Part shown: positions 44,295-51,658 of the stretch, one piece after another
Layout: every line of letters begins with the position of its first letter
Numbering within the stretch: position 1 is the stretch's first letter
Assembly (NCBI RefSeq): GCF_001678675.1
Contig: NZ_LZRN01000005.1
Span: 101,766 to 165,765 of the forward strand
Reading direction: 5' to 3'
Length of the DNA: 64,000 nt
DNA from: Gelidibacter algens
GTDB taxonomy: Bacteria; Bacteroidota; Bacteroidia; Flavobacteriales; Flavobacteriaceae
Translations under genes and position numbers: made by a program
Notes under the pieces: model-generated
Databases searched by the model: none
Told to the model about the DNA's origin: nothing
The model's input: only the letters and a program-made list of their open reading frames with translations

Positions 44295-45986
44295 ATGCGT
44301 TGGACCATAAAACCAAAACCAGAACCTTCTAAAGTAAAACACTTGAGTCAAGCGCTTCAGGTGGAGGAAGCCATTGCATCGCTGTTGCTTCAACGGGGTA
44401 TAGAAACTTATGAAGAGGCCAAACACTTTTTCAGGCCAAGTCTTGATGAGTTGCATGACCCCTTCTTAATGAAGGATATGGACAGAGCTGTAGAGCGTAT
44501 CGAAAAAGCCATTGCTAATGGTGAGAATATTTTGGTTTTTGGCGATTATGATGTAGATGGTACAACCTCAGTCGCCTTAATGTCCTCGTATCTCAAAACC
44601 AGAACGGAAGCCGTTGCCACGTATATTCCAGATCGATATGAGGAAGGTTATGGGGTTTCCATCAAGGGTATTGACTTTGCGCATGACAACGATTTTTCTC
44701 TAATCATTGCACTCGATTGTGGCATCAAAGCCATAGATAAAGTGGCCTACGCCAAAGAGAAAGGCATTGAATTTATTATTTGCGACCATCACCGGCCAGG
44801 CTCTATACTTCCTGATGCTGTGGCCATTTTAGATCCGAAACGTGACGATTGCAGTTATCCTTATGACGAATTGTGTGGGTGTGGGGTCGGTTTCAAATTG
44901 GTTCAAGCGTTAGCTTCTCGAGATGGGAAATCTGTTGAAGATTTGACGGAATATCTGGATCTGGTGGCTACGGCAATTGGTGCTGATATCGTTCCTATTA
45001 CTGGAGAGAATAGAACCTTGGCATATTTCGGATTGCAAGTCATTAATGGCAATCCGCGGGCAGGAATTAAAGCTATTATCAATCAAACCAAAAAAACTGA
45101 ATTGACCATCACCGATGTCGTTTTTATTGTAGCACCAAGAATCAATGCTGCGGGACGGATGAAACATGGCAATCATGCCGTGACGTTATTGACAGAAGAA
45201 AATGAGGAATTAGCGAAAACCTATGCCCTCCAAATTGAGCAGTTTAATACCGACAGAAAAGAAGCGGATCAACAAATCACCCAAGAAGCCTTGCTTCAAA
45301 TAGAAGAATTTAAGGAACAAGAGCGCTTCACTTCAGTTGTTTATCATGAGTCTTGGCATAAAGGGGTCATTGGCATCGTTGCCTCCAGATTGATTGAAAC
45401 TTATTATAGACCCACTTTGGTGTTTACCAAAAGTGGTGATAGATTGGCAGCTTCTGCGCGTTCGGTTTCTGGATTTGATGTCTACAATGCCTTAGAAGCG
45501 TGCAGTGCACATATAGAACAATTTGGTGGTCATAAGTATGCTGCAGGCTTGACACTTAAATTTGAAAATTATGATGCTTTCAAACAAGCTTTTGAAGACG
45601 AGGTTTCAAAAACCATCGATAAAGCGCTTCTAACTCCAGAAATCAGGGTGGATATGCCTATTGATTTTAAGCACATCACTCCTAAATTTTATAGAATTCT
45701 AAAACAGTTTGCACCGTTCGGACCGGGAAATATGGCGCCTATTTTTATGACAGAAAATTTACAGGATACAGGTTATGGGAAATGTGTGGGTGGTGATGAC
45801 AAGCATTTAAGAATCACCGCCAAACAGGGAAATTCAGATAAAATCGTGGGTATCGGTTTTAATTTGGGTAATAAGTGTGATGTGATTACTGATAAAAAAC
45901 TATTTAAAGCCGTCTACTCCATTGATGAAAACCATTGGCAGGGTAACGTTAGCTTACAATTGAAATTAAGGGATATTAGACCCTAA
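44295..45986 (+). CDS. recJ: Single-stranded-DNA-specific exonuclease RecJ
   Basis: A 563-residue nuclease of the DHH superfamily: FGDYDVDGTTSVALM, ALDCGIKAIDK, and CDHHRPGSILPDA are the metal-binding motifs I-III; HESWHKGVIGIVASRL and SARSVSGFDVYNAL come from DHHA1; the C-terminal OB fold begins about residue 450. It degrades single-stranded DNA 5' to 3' in recombination and repair. Confidence 0.96.
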   Translation: MRWTIKPKPEPSKVKHLSQALQVEEAIASLLLQRGIETYEEAKHFFRPSLDELHDPFLMKDMDRAVERIEKAIANGENILVFGDYDVDGTTSVALMSSYLKTRTEAVATYIPDRYEEGYGVSIKGIDFAHDNDFSLIIALDCGIKAIDKVAYAKEKGIEFIICDHHRPGSILPDAVAILDPKRDDCSYPYDELCGCGVGFKLVQALASRDGKSVEDLTEYLDLVATAIGADIVPITGENRTLAYFGLQVINGNPRAGIKAIINQTKKTELTITDVVFIVAPRINAAGRMKHGNHAVTLLTEENEELAKTYALQIEQFNTDRKEADQQITQEALLQIEEFKEQERFTSVVYHESWHKGVIGIVASRLIETYYRPTLVFTKSGDRLAASARSVSGFDVYNALEACSAHIEQFGGHKYAAGLTLKFENYDAFKQAFEDEVSKTIDKALLTPEIRVDMPIDFKHITPKFYRILKQFAPFGPGNMAPIFMTENLQDTGYGKCVGGDDKHLRITAKQGNSDKIVGIGFNLGNKCDVITDKKLFKAVYSIDENHWQGNVSLQLKLRDIRP

Positions 45987-46019
45987 TCTTATTTTATATT
46001 TAGAATATATTTATAAGAT

Positions 46020-46043
46020 CTTTCAGGTTTTGAAATCTGAAAG
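46020..46043. repeat. CTTTCAGGTTT-type palindrome
   Basis: CTTTCAGGTTTTGAAATCTGAAAG, a near-perfect hairpin between recJ and the MFS gene, 30 bases past recJ. Confidence 0.75.
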
Positions 46044-46054
46044 GTTTATCAACC

Positions 46055-47335
46055 ATGGAACAAAAACCAATCAAAAAAGATCCTTATGCGGCACTTCGCA
46101 TAAAGGAATTCAATATTTTTCTACTAGTTCGTTTTGCACTTGTGTTTGCATGGTCCATGCAATTTATTATCATTGAATGGGAAGTGTATTCCATTACAAA
46201 AGATCCCTTATCATTGGGTCTTATCGGCCTCATGGAAATTATTCCAGCGCTTTCAATGGCGCTTTTTGCAGGCCATATTGTAGATCAGACTGAAAAACGC
46301 GGACTACTTATTAAATGCATCATCGGGTTTTCAGTCATCAGTCTAGGATTGTTTTTGTTGACCTGGCCATTAGTGGTAGGCAATTGGTCAACCAATATGG
46401 TACTTTACAGTATTTACGCTTTGGTTTTTATGGGAGGTTTGGTTAGGGCCTTTATTGGGCCCACCGTATTTTCATTGATTGCTTTGATCGTTCCTAAAAA
46501 ATTATATCCAAACGCAGCGACATGGAGCAGTTCAACTTGGCAAGTGGCCTCAGTTATGGGTCCAGCATTAGCAGGTTTCAGCATTAGCTGGATTGGCGTG
46601 CACTGGTCGATGTGCTTGATATTAGCTTTTGCGCTGTTGGCATTGATTAATTTGTTGCGTATTTCGAAAAAGCCGATTTTAAATCCTAAAATTGGAGAGC
46701 CTGTGATGCAGAGTTTAAAAGAAGGCGTCAAGTTTGTGTTTAAAACCAAAGCCATTTTAGGAGCTTTAACCTTGGATATGGTGGCCGTACTTTTTGGAGG
46801 TGCTGTAGCGTTATTGCCCATTTTTGCACAAGACATTCTAAAGGTGGGTTCAGAAGGTTTTGGAGTGCTGAGGGCTGCGCCAGCAGTGGGCGCCTTTTTG
46901 ACCATGTTAATTACAGCCTACATTCCTATAAGTAAAAATGCTGGGATGAAATTATTGGCGGCAATTTTTGGTTTTGGGGTTTGTATTATTGTGTTCGGTC
47001 TATCTTCAATATTTTGGGTATCTGTTGCAGCCTTGTTTTTTAGCGGTGTTACTGATGGCGTCTCCATGGTTATCCGCCAAACCATTTTGCAATTAAAAAC
47101 GCCAGATCATATGCGTGGACGTGTGGCTTCAGTAAACTCAATGTTTGTGGGATCTTCAAATGAGCTCGGAGCTTTTGAAAGCGGATTGACTGCAAAACTC
47201 ATGGGCACCGTGACAGCGGTTGTTTTTGGAGGTACAATGACCCTAATAACGGTCGTAACAACTGGGATCGTCTCTCCTTCGTTTAGAAAACTTGATTTAC
47301 GCAAGGATTTGGAGGAGCATGAAAAAGCAGATTAA
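46055..47335 (+). CDS. MFS transporter (enterobactin-exporter-like MFS_3)
   Basis: A 426-residue protein with about 12 hydrophobic helices. The start FNIFLLVRFALVFAWSMQFIIIEW and SLGLIGLMEIIPALSMALFAGHIVDQTEKRG are the MFS_3 pattern of EntS-like exporters. The substrate is unknown. It stands alone between two palindromic repeats. Confidence 0.87.
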   Translation: MEQKPIKKDPYAALRIKEFNIFLLVRFALVFAWSMQFIIIEWEVYSITKDPLSLGLIGLMEIIPALSMALFAGHIVDQTEKRGLLIKCIIGFSVISLGLFLLTWPLVVGNWSTNMVLYSIYALVFMGGLVRAFIGPTVFSLIALIVPKKLYPNAATWSSSTWQVASVMGPALAGFSISWIGVHWSMCLILAFALLALINLLRISKKPILNPKIGEPVMQSLKEGVKFVFKTKAILGALTLDMVAVLFGGAVALLPIFAQDILKVGSEGFGVLRAAPAVGAFLTMLITAYIPISKNAGMKLLAAIFGFGVCIIVFGLSSIFWVSVAALFFSGVTDGVSMVIRQTILQLKTPDHMRGRVASVNSMFVGSSNELGAFESGLTAKLMGTVTAVVFGGTMTLITVVTTGIVSPSFRKLDLRKDLEEHEKAD

Positions 47336-47359
47336 AATTATGGATTTTAATGGTCCAAA

Positions 47360-47385
47360 CCTTTCAGGTTTTTCAACTTGAAAGG
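47360..47385. repeat. CCTTTCAGGTTT-type palindrome
   Basis: CCTTTCAGGTT, loop, AACTTGAAAGG. It lies 25 bases past the MFS stop and 6 before the lpxH stop, between two convergent genes, so it may serve as terminator for both. Confidence 0.75.
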
Positions 47386-47390
47386 GCCTA

Positions 47391-48170
47391 TCATCCTTCT
47401 TTAAAGTTTTCAAATTTTTTCAGCGTCAATTTTTCACCATCAAAAACCCCATAGGTATAATATTGGATCCAATCGCCCAAGTTGAGGTATGAAGAATTGT
47501 CATTCAGCTTAATTTCCATAGGAAGATGCCGGTGTCCAAATACGAAGAAATCGCGGTGTTTATCTTCTAATTTACTTTTGGAATACTGCACTAACCACTC
47601 TTTGTCTTCACCCAAAAATGTGGCATCGTCATCCCCAGAAATCAGCTTATTTTTGACGGAGAGATGTTGCGCGATTTTTACTCCCAAATCAGGATGCAAC
47701 CATCTAAAACACCACTTAAAAATCGGATTGGTAAACACCTTTTTCATCCTTTTGTAGCCTTTGTCATAAGGGCCTAGACCATCACCGTGACCAATAAAAA
47801 AGATCTTGTCGTTAAATATAAATTCTTTCGGTTTATGAAAGACTTCAATATTGAGTTCTTCTTCAAAATAACCGTGCATCCATAAATCATGATTGCCTAC
47901 AAAATAGTAGATAGGAATGCCAGAATCGCTTAGTTCGGCAAGTTTGCCTAATGTTCTTGTAAATCCTTTAGGAACAACAGTTTTATATTCAAACCAAAAA
48001 TCGAACAAATCTCCAAGCAGAAAAATGGCAGCGGCGTCTTGCTTAATGTCATCTAACCAAGCCACGAACTTCTTTTCACGCGGATACGATGTTTCTTTGG
48101 TAGGAGCTCCCAAATGGTTGTCAGAAGCAAAGTATATTTTTTTTCCTTTGGGAATATTCATCAAGCTCAT
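47391..48170 (-). CDS. lpxH: UDP-2,3-diacylglucosamine diphosphatase
   Basis: A 259-residue metallophosphatase. Metal-binding motifs: FASDNHLGAPT, LLGDLFDFWFEY, GNHDLWM, IGHGDGLGPYDKG and FGHRHLPM. It removes UMP from UDP-2,3-diacylglucosamine in lipid A synthesis. The first ATG overlaps the queD stop by one base (TAATG type). Confidence 0.92.
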   Translation of the reverse strand: MSLMNIPKGKKIYFASDNHLGAPTKETSYPREKKFVAWLDDIKQDAAAIFLLGDLFDFWFEYKTVVPKGFTRTLGKLAELSDSGIPIYYFVGNHDLWMHGYFEEELNIEVFHKPKEFIFNDKIFFIGHGDGLGPYDKGYKRMKKVFTNPIFKWCFRWLHPDLGVKIAQHLSVKNKLISGDDDATFLGEDKEWLVQYSKSKLEDKHRDFFVFGHRHLPMEIKLNDNSSYLNLGDWIQYYTYGVFDGEKLTLKKFENFKEG

Positions 48171-48619
48171 TAATTATCACTCGCATACCATTCTGCAAAA
48201 CTCGTGTCAGTTTCCTGAAGTTTCAAAGAATGCAACTGAATGGTCTCTGGGAGATATTTTTTAATTTTTTCGGCAAAATCAATCACCATCATTTCACTAG
48301 TAGGCTGGTAATTGACCAAAAGTACATTATGATCTCTATCTTTCAGTTCTTTCGCCAATTCGACGTGTGGCGTATTTTTGTTGAACACAGTGGCGTGATC
48401 AAAGACATCAACGATTTCGCTCTTAACGATTTTCTTCAAATCTGAAAAGTCAATCACCATCCCAAACTTAACATTTGAGCTATCATTTATAGGTGTGCCA
48501 ATAACCGTGACCGATAATTTATAGCTATGTCCATGCACATTTTTGCACTTACCATCATAACCATAAAGGGCGTGACCAGTTTCAAAAGAAAATTGCTTTG
48601 TAATCCGAATTTTGCTCAT
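48170..48619 (-). CDS. queD: 6-carboxytetrahydropterin synthase
   Basis: A 149-residue protein of the PTPS/QueD family. Zinc-binding histidines: QFSFETGHALYGYDGKC and NVHGHSYKLSV; the active-site Cys sits in KCKNVHGHSY, and DHATVF and EMMVIDFAEKI are conserved later. It converts dihydroneopterin triphosphate to 6-carboxytetrahydropterin for queuosine. It is coupled to lpxH. Confidence 0.92.
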   Translation of the reverse strand: MSKIRITKQFSFETGHALYGYDGKCKNVHGHSYKLSVTVIGTPINDSSNVKFGMVIDFSDLKKIVKSEIVDVFDHATVFNKNTPHVELAKELKDRDHNVLLVNYQPTSEMMVIDFAEKIKKYLPETIQLHSLKLQETDTSFAEWYASDN

Positions 48620-48729
48620 ATAGCGTCAATTTACTGCAAAGATATTCAAATTGTAAAAGGAAACCGTTTTTAGATTACATTTGACCGAAATTTTGAATTC
48701 TTTACTCATAATTACCAGATTGCTACCTT

Positions 48730-49374
48730 ATGGCGAACGCTCTTTTTGAGTCTATTTCTTTTGATGAGAATCCTTTGTATGAAAAAATCATCTCGGATAT
48801 TGTTGCTCAGAAATATGCTGTTGTTGAAGATTTTTTTACTACAGAGGAGGTTCAGCTACTTAGGCAATCATTACTCGACAAACACGAAGAAGACACTTTT
48901 AAAAAGGCAGCCATTGGCAATAGGGTCAATGAAATCATCGTAAAATCTATTAGAGGCGATGTCATTTTATGGATCGATGAGGCCTATACAAATGTAGCGG
49001 AAGGCTTATTCTTTGATAAAATTAACAATCTCGTCAGCTATTTGAACAAAACTTGTTTTTTAGGAATTCTCCGCAAAGAATTTCATTATGCTTTGTACCC
49101 AACTGGCACTTTTTATAAACGGCATTTGGATACGTTTCAAAATGACGACCGCCGTAAACTATCTTTTGTGTGTTATTTGAATGAAGCAGGTTGGTTGCCA
49201 GAGAATGGCGGTGAATTGGTGTTGTATTTAGATGATAATGGCAGGGAGGTAGAAAAGGTTATTTATCCGCTTCCTGGTAGGGTGGTTATTTTTGAAAGTC
49301 AGATCCTTGAGCATGAGGTGAAACCTGTCAAGACTGAAAGATTGAGTATTACAGGGTGGTTAAAAACCCGATAG
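48730..49374 (+). CDS. 2-oxoglutarate/Fe(II) dioxygenase
   Basis: A 214-residue prolyl-4-hydroxylase-like oxygenase. The iron ligands are His132 and Asp134 in YKRHLDTF and His195 in ILEHEVKPV; Arg204 in KTERLSITGW binds 2-oxoglutarate. The YALYPTGTFYKRHLD and FVCYLNEAGWLPENGGEL segments are typical of a PKHD-type hydroxylase. The substrate is not known; a ribosomal or protein target is possible. Confidence 0.9.
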   Translation: MANALFESISFDENPLYEKIISDIVAQKYAVVEDFFTTEEVQLLRQSLLDKHEEDTFKKAAIGNRVNEIIVKSIRGDVILWIDEAYTNVAEGLFFDKINNLVSYLNKTCFLGILRKEFHYALYPTGTFYKRHLDTFQNDDRRKLSFVCYLNEAGWLPENGGELVLYLDDNGREVEKVIYPLPGRVVIFESQILEHEVKPVKTERLSITGWLKTR

Positions 49375-49376
49375 GA

Positions 49377-49475
49377 TTATTTGTTTTTTCTTCGGTTGTA
49401 AATGTAAATGACAATCAATGCGATGGCCAATATCAAAAACAAGCCGTTACCACTTAAAAATTCAAGAATTCCCAT
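49377..49475 (-). CDS. Small membrane protein, 32 residues
   Basis: From the ATG at 49475 the frame reads MGILEFLSGNGLFLILAIAL, then IVIYIYNRRKNK and a TAA at 49377-49379. It is one hydrophobic helix with an acidic outer end and a basic cytoplasmic tail (NRRKNK), the usual layout of short single-span membrane proteins. It converges on the 2OG oxygenase gene with a 2-base gap. Function unknown; no homologue is remembered. Confidence 0.6.
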   Translation of the reverse strand: MGILEFLSGNGLFLILAIALIVIYIYNRRKNK

Positions 49476-49710
49476 AGTTTTTTATTGAAGGATATACGGC
49501 CAAAGTTAAACGTTTTGTTTAGTTGGCAAAAAGAGTTGTCTAAATTTTATGATCAGAGGAACACCTCTTGCAATCATCCAAATCATAAATAAAATAGAAA
49601 TAACGTATAGTTTATAGCCGTATCTGTAAGGGACAGAATAGGCACTATAACTCGAGTAATTATTGCAGGACCTTCAAGTTTGTGGCTGGTTTTGCGACTG
49701 ATTATGGAAT
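49476..49710. other. Region with a possible broken small membrane gene
   Basis: On the minus strand an open frame ending at 49506 reads YSSYSAYSVPYRYGYKLYV, then ISILFMIWMIARGVPLIIKF, with one hydrophobic span. No ATG precedes it; an in-frame stop is met near 49676. It could be a decayed gene, a gene with an unusual start, or chance. Confidence 0.35.
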
Positions 49711-50211
49711 TTACAGGATACGTTCGTAACAATAAAATGGATGTTCACTTTGCTTCGGAAAATAAATGGATCCCAAACGTTGATACCCGCGAAGCTCGTA
49801 AAATCTTTGGTTTCTGTCATTTTGAGAAAAGGTGTCCAATCTGATAGAGAGGTATTTATTTTCTTTCCCAAAGTGTTCAGCAAAACTCATGAGTTGTTGG
49901 GCAAAACCGCACCCTTGGTAATCAGGGTGCACTGCCAAACGGTGTATGTAAAGATTTTTGGTGTTAGGTGTAAGCCAGTGTACGGATTGGTACTCCTCAT
50001 CCATAAAAGAAGACATCACGATAGTGCCAACAATAGTATTTTGATTGGTCAATACATACAGTTCATTTCTTGCAATATCCTGTTCAAAAGCCTCGGCATT
50101 TGGATAGTGCTCGTTCCATTGGAAAATACCGTTTTTTATCATGTTCTTGGCACACGCCTTGGTCAGTAATAAAATAAATTCAATATCTATTGAAGTCGCT
50201 TTCCGAATCAT
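49711..50211 (-). CDS. GNAT-family N-acetyltransferase
   Basis: A 166-residue acetyltransferase with the acetyl-CoA-binding motif LAVHPDYQGCGFAQQLMSF (Q/RxxGxG/A form QGCGFA). The start MIRKATSIDIEFILLLTKAC is typical. The substrate is unknown. Confidence 0.9.
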   Translation of the reverse strand: MIRKATSIDIEFILLLTKACAKNMIKNGIFQWNEHYPNAEAFEQDIARNELYVLTNQNTIVGTIVMSSFMDEEYQSVHWLTPNTKNLYIHRLAVHPDYQGCGFAQQLMSFAEHFGKENKYLSIRLDTFSQNDRNQRFYELRGYQRLGSIYFPKQSEHPFYCYERIL

Positions 50212-50254
50212 TTTTAATGTCTATTTTTGTGTGAATTTAGTGTTTATATTAGAT

Positions 50255-51052
50255 ATGAAAAATATTTTAGTCCCAGTGGGGTCGTCAAAAAATGCAGAAA
50301 GTCACTTACAATATGCAGTTGATTTTGCGCGAGCGTTTGGGGCTAAGTTGTATGTTGTTCAGATATTTAATGTCTATACTAAGGCGGGTACAATGATTAA
50401 GGTTGATAATATTTTGGAGCGCGAAAGTTTGGCGTTTTTAAAGTCACATGTTGAGAAAGTGGATATCAAAGGTGTTGAAGTGATCGTTAAAACTTTTAAA
50501 GGAAAACTTGTGGAAACCCTGGAGCTTGTATGCCAAACTGCCGATATTGATTTAATTTTGATTGAACCAAGAACGAACTCTGTCAAAGAAGAAGTGTATT
50601 TGGGCAAAACCTCAGGGAAGATTATTAAGCAAACCAGTATTCCCGCATTGATTGTTCCTGAAGGCTTTACCTTCAAACCGATGAAGACTATTTTGATAGC
50701 TTTAAAATCAGCCATTATAAGAAAAGATGACGTTTTAAAGCCATTAATTTCCATAAAAAACCAATTCAATTCAAAAATTGATCTCTTATTGGTGCAGACA
50801 CCATTTTACAACGAAGGTGACTTTGATGTCAATGAAGAGTTGGCAGGCCTGATAAGTCATACATCCCACAGTGAAAATACGACTACATTTCAGGGCGTGT
50901 TGGACAACTACAAGGAAATTAATCCTGATCTGTTATGTGTGGTGCGAAGAAAGAGAGGATTTTTTACCAAAATTTGGGAAAATAATACCATCTTAAAAAA
51001 AGACTTTAACAGCTCAACATTGCCAGTGTTGGTTTTAAGTGGTTTAAAATAA
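50255..51052 (+). CDS. Universal stress protein, tandem Usp-like
   Basis: With ATG at 50255 the protein is 265 residues: MKNILVPVGSSKNAESHLQYAVDFARAFG begins the first Usp domain (to about residue 145), and FKPMKTILIALKSAI the second, more diverged one. Flavobacterial stress proteins often have this tandem form. The longer frame from 50141 reads through the divergent GNAT start region and is not used. Confidence 0.87.
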   Translation: MKNILVPVGSSKNAESHLQYAVDFARAFGAKLYVVQIFNVYTKAGTMIKVDNILERESLAFLKSHVEKVDIKGVEVIVKTFKGKLVETLELVCQTADIDLILIEPRTNSVKEEVYLGKTSGKIIKQTSIPALIVPEGFTFKPMKTILIALKSAIIRKDDVLKPLISIKNQFNSKIDLLLVQTPFYNEGDFDVNEELAGLISHTSHSENTTTFQGVLDNYKEINPDLLCVVRRKRGFFTKIWENNTILKKDFNSSTLPVLVLSGLK

Positions 51053-51086
51053 AACAGTTTGTTTCGAAGATTTAAAATTAAAATAT

Positions 51087-51172
51087 AAGCAGGAAACAGA
51101 TAAAAATGTTTTAAATTTGCCGCTTGTCGAAAGTGGCGTAAAAGTAATTCGGGGATGTAGCTCAGTTGGCTA
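51087..51172 (+). pseudogene. Decayed copy of GIY-YIG 3' end plus tRNA-Ala 5' end
   Basis: This 86-base stretch aligns without gaps to 51396-51481, exactly 309 bases downstream. The last 44 bases differ at one position only, and cover the nuclease C-terminal codons (RKWRKSN) and the first 22 bases of the tRNA. Further left the match is weaker, and the frame contains a stop (AGNR-stop-KCFKF against ARKREKYFKS). It is therefore a relic of a former copy of the nuclease-tRNA junction. Confidence 0.8.
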
Positions 51173-51205
51173 CCCGCCCGTACCGAACGGCACGTTCGGG
51201 CGGGG
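51173..51205. repeat. GC-rich palindrome interrupting the tRNA relic
   Basis: CCCGCC, bulge CGTAC, CGAAC, loop GGCAC, GTTCG, GGCGGG: a strong stem in an otherwise AT-rich region. It lies exactly between the tRNA-like GGGGATGTAGCTCAGTTGGCTA and GAGCGC, positions that are adjacent in the intact tRNA. Confidence 0.75.
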
Positions 51206-51226
51206 AGCGCTTTTAAGCTGGAGATT

Positions 51227-51469
51227 ATGTTTGTTGCTTACATCATATATAGTACTAAATGTTGCCGTTTCTACGTTGGAATGTCTTCACATTTTAAGGA
51301 CAGGTTGAAAACGCATAATTCGGGTAGAGTAAAATCCACAAAGGCATTTCTTCCTTGGGAATTATATTACTCTGAAGAATTCGAAACCAGAATAGAGGCG
51401 AGAAAGCGAGAAAAATATTTTAAATCGTCCGCTGGCAGAAAGTGGCGTAAAAGTAATTTGGGGATGTAG
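51227..51469 (+). CDS. GIY-YIG endonuclease-like protein
   Basis: An 80-residue single-domain protein of the GIY-YIG superfamily: AYIIYS and FYVGMS form the two motifs (Tyr5, Tyr16), Arg26 in KDRLKTHNSG is the catalytic arginine, and Glu62 in EARKREKYFKS is the metal ligand. The final codons (RKWRKSNLGM-stop) use the TAG inside the tRNA-Ala gene (tRNA bases 8-10), so the reading frame overlaps the tRNA by ten bases. Small GIY-YIG proteins next to tRNA genes are common in flavobacteria; their activity is untested. Confidence 0.87.
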   Translation: MFVAYIIYSTKCCRFYVGMSSHFKDRLKTHNSGRVKSTKAFLPWELYYSEEFETRIEARKREKYFKSSAGRKWRKSNLGM

Positions 51470-51533
51470 CTCAGTTGGCTAGAGCGCTTGGCTGGCAGCC
51501 AAGAGGTCGTCGGTTCGAGCCCGATCTTCTCCA
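51460..51533 (+). tRNA. tRNA-Ala (GGC anticodon)
   Basis: GGGGATG acceptor, D-arm GCTC-AGTTGGCTA-GAGC, anticodon stem CTTGG-CTGGCAG-CCAAG with anticodon GGC, T-arm GTCGG-TTCGAGC-CCGAT, and CTTCTCC 3' acceptor plus discriminator A. The G3-U70 pair, the alanine identity mark, is present. It reads GCC/GCU codons. The 5' end is shared with the GIY-YIG gene. Confidence 0.92.
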
Positions 51534-51540
51534 CAGAAAG

Positions 51541-51567
51541 AGCAATGCGAAAGCATTGCTTTTTTTC
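51541..51567 (+). terminator. Terminator after tRNA-Ala
   Basis: AGCAATGC, loop GAAA, GCATTGCTTTTTTT: a perfect eight-pair stem with GNRA loop and T-run, seven bases after the tRNA. Confidence 0.93.
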
Positions 51568-51601
51568 GTTCCACTATGATCTGATCCATTTATTTTCATG
51601 T

Positions 51602-51629
51602 CGAAAAAACCATATTAATGGTTTTTTCG
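51602..51629. repeat. 12-pair perfect hairpin upstream of the hybrid kinase
   Basis: CGAAAAAACCAT, loop ATTA, ATGGTTTTTTCG: a perfect palindrome 30 bases before the kinase start. It may be a second terminator, or an operator for the kinase gene. Confidence 0.65.
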
Positions 51630-51658
51630 TAAGTTTAGAGTGTTTAAAGGCCCCAACC

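Noticed and set aside
50141..50254. Long N-terminal extension of the universal stress protein
   Set aside because: It overlaps the divergent GNAT gene start; the Usp domain begins exactly at the ATG at 50255.
51151..51172. A second tRNA-Ala gene
   Set aside because: Only the first 22 bases are present; the D-arm is interrupted by a palindrome and there is no anticodon arm, T-arm or 3' acceptor.
51488..51658. N-terminal extension of the hybrid kinase
   Set aside because: These codons lie in the tRNA, its terminator and a hairpin; the signal peptide starts at 51659.
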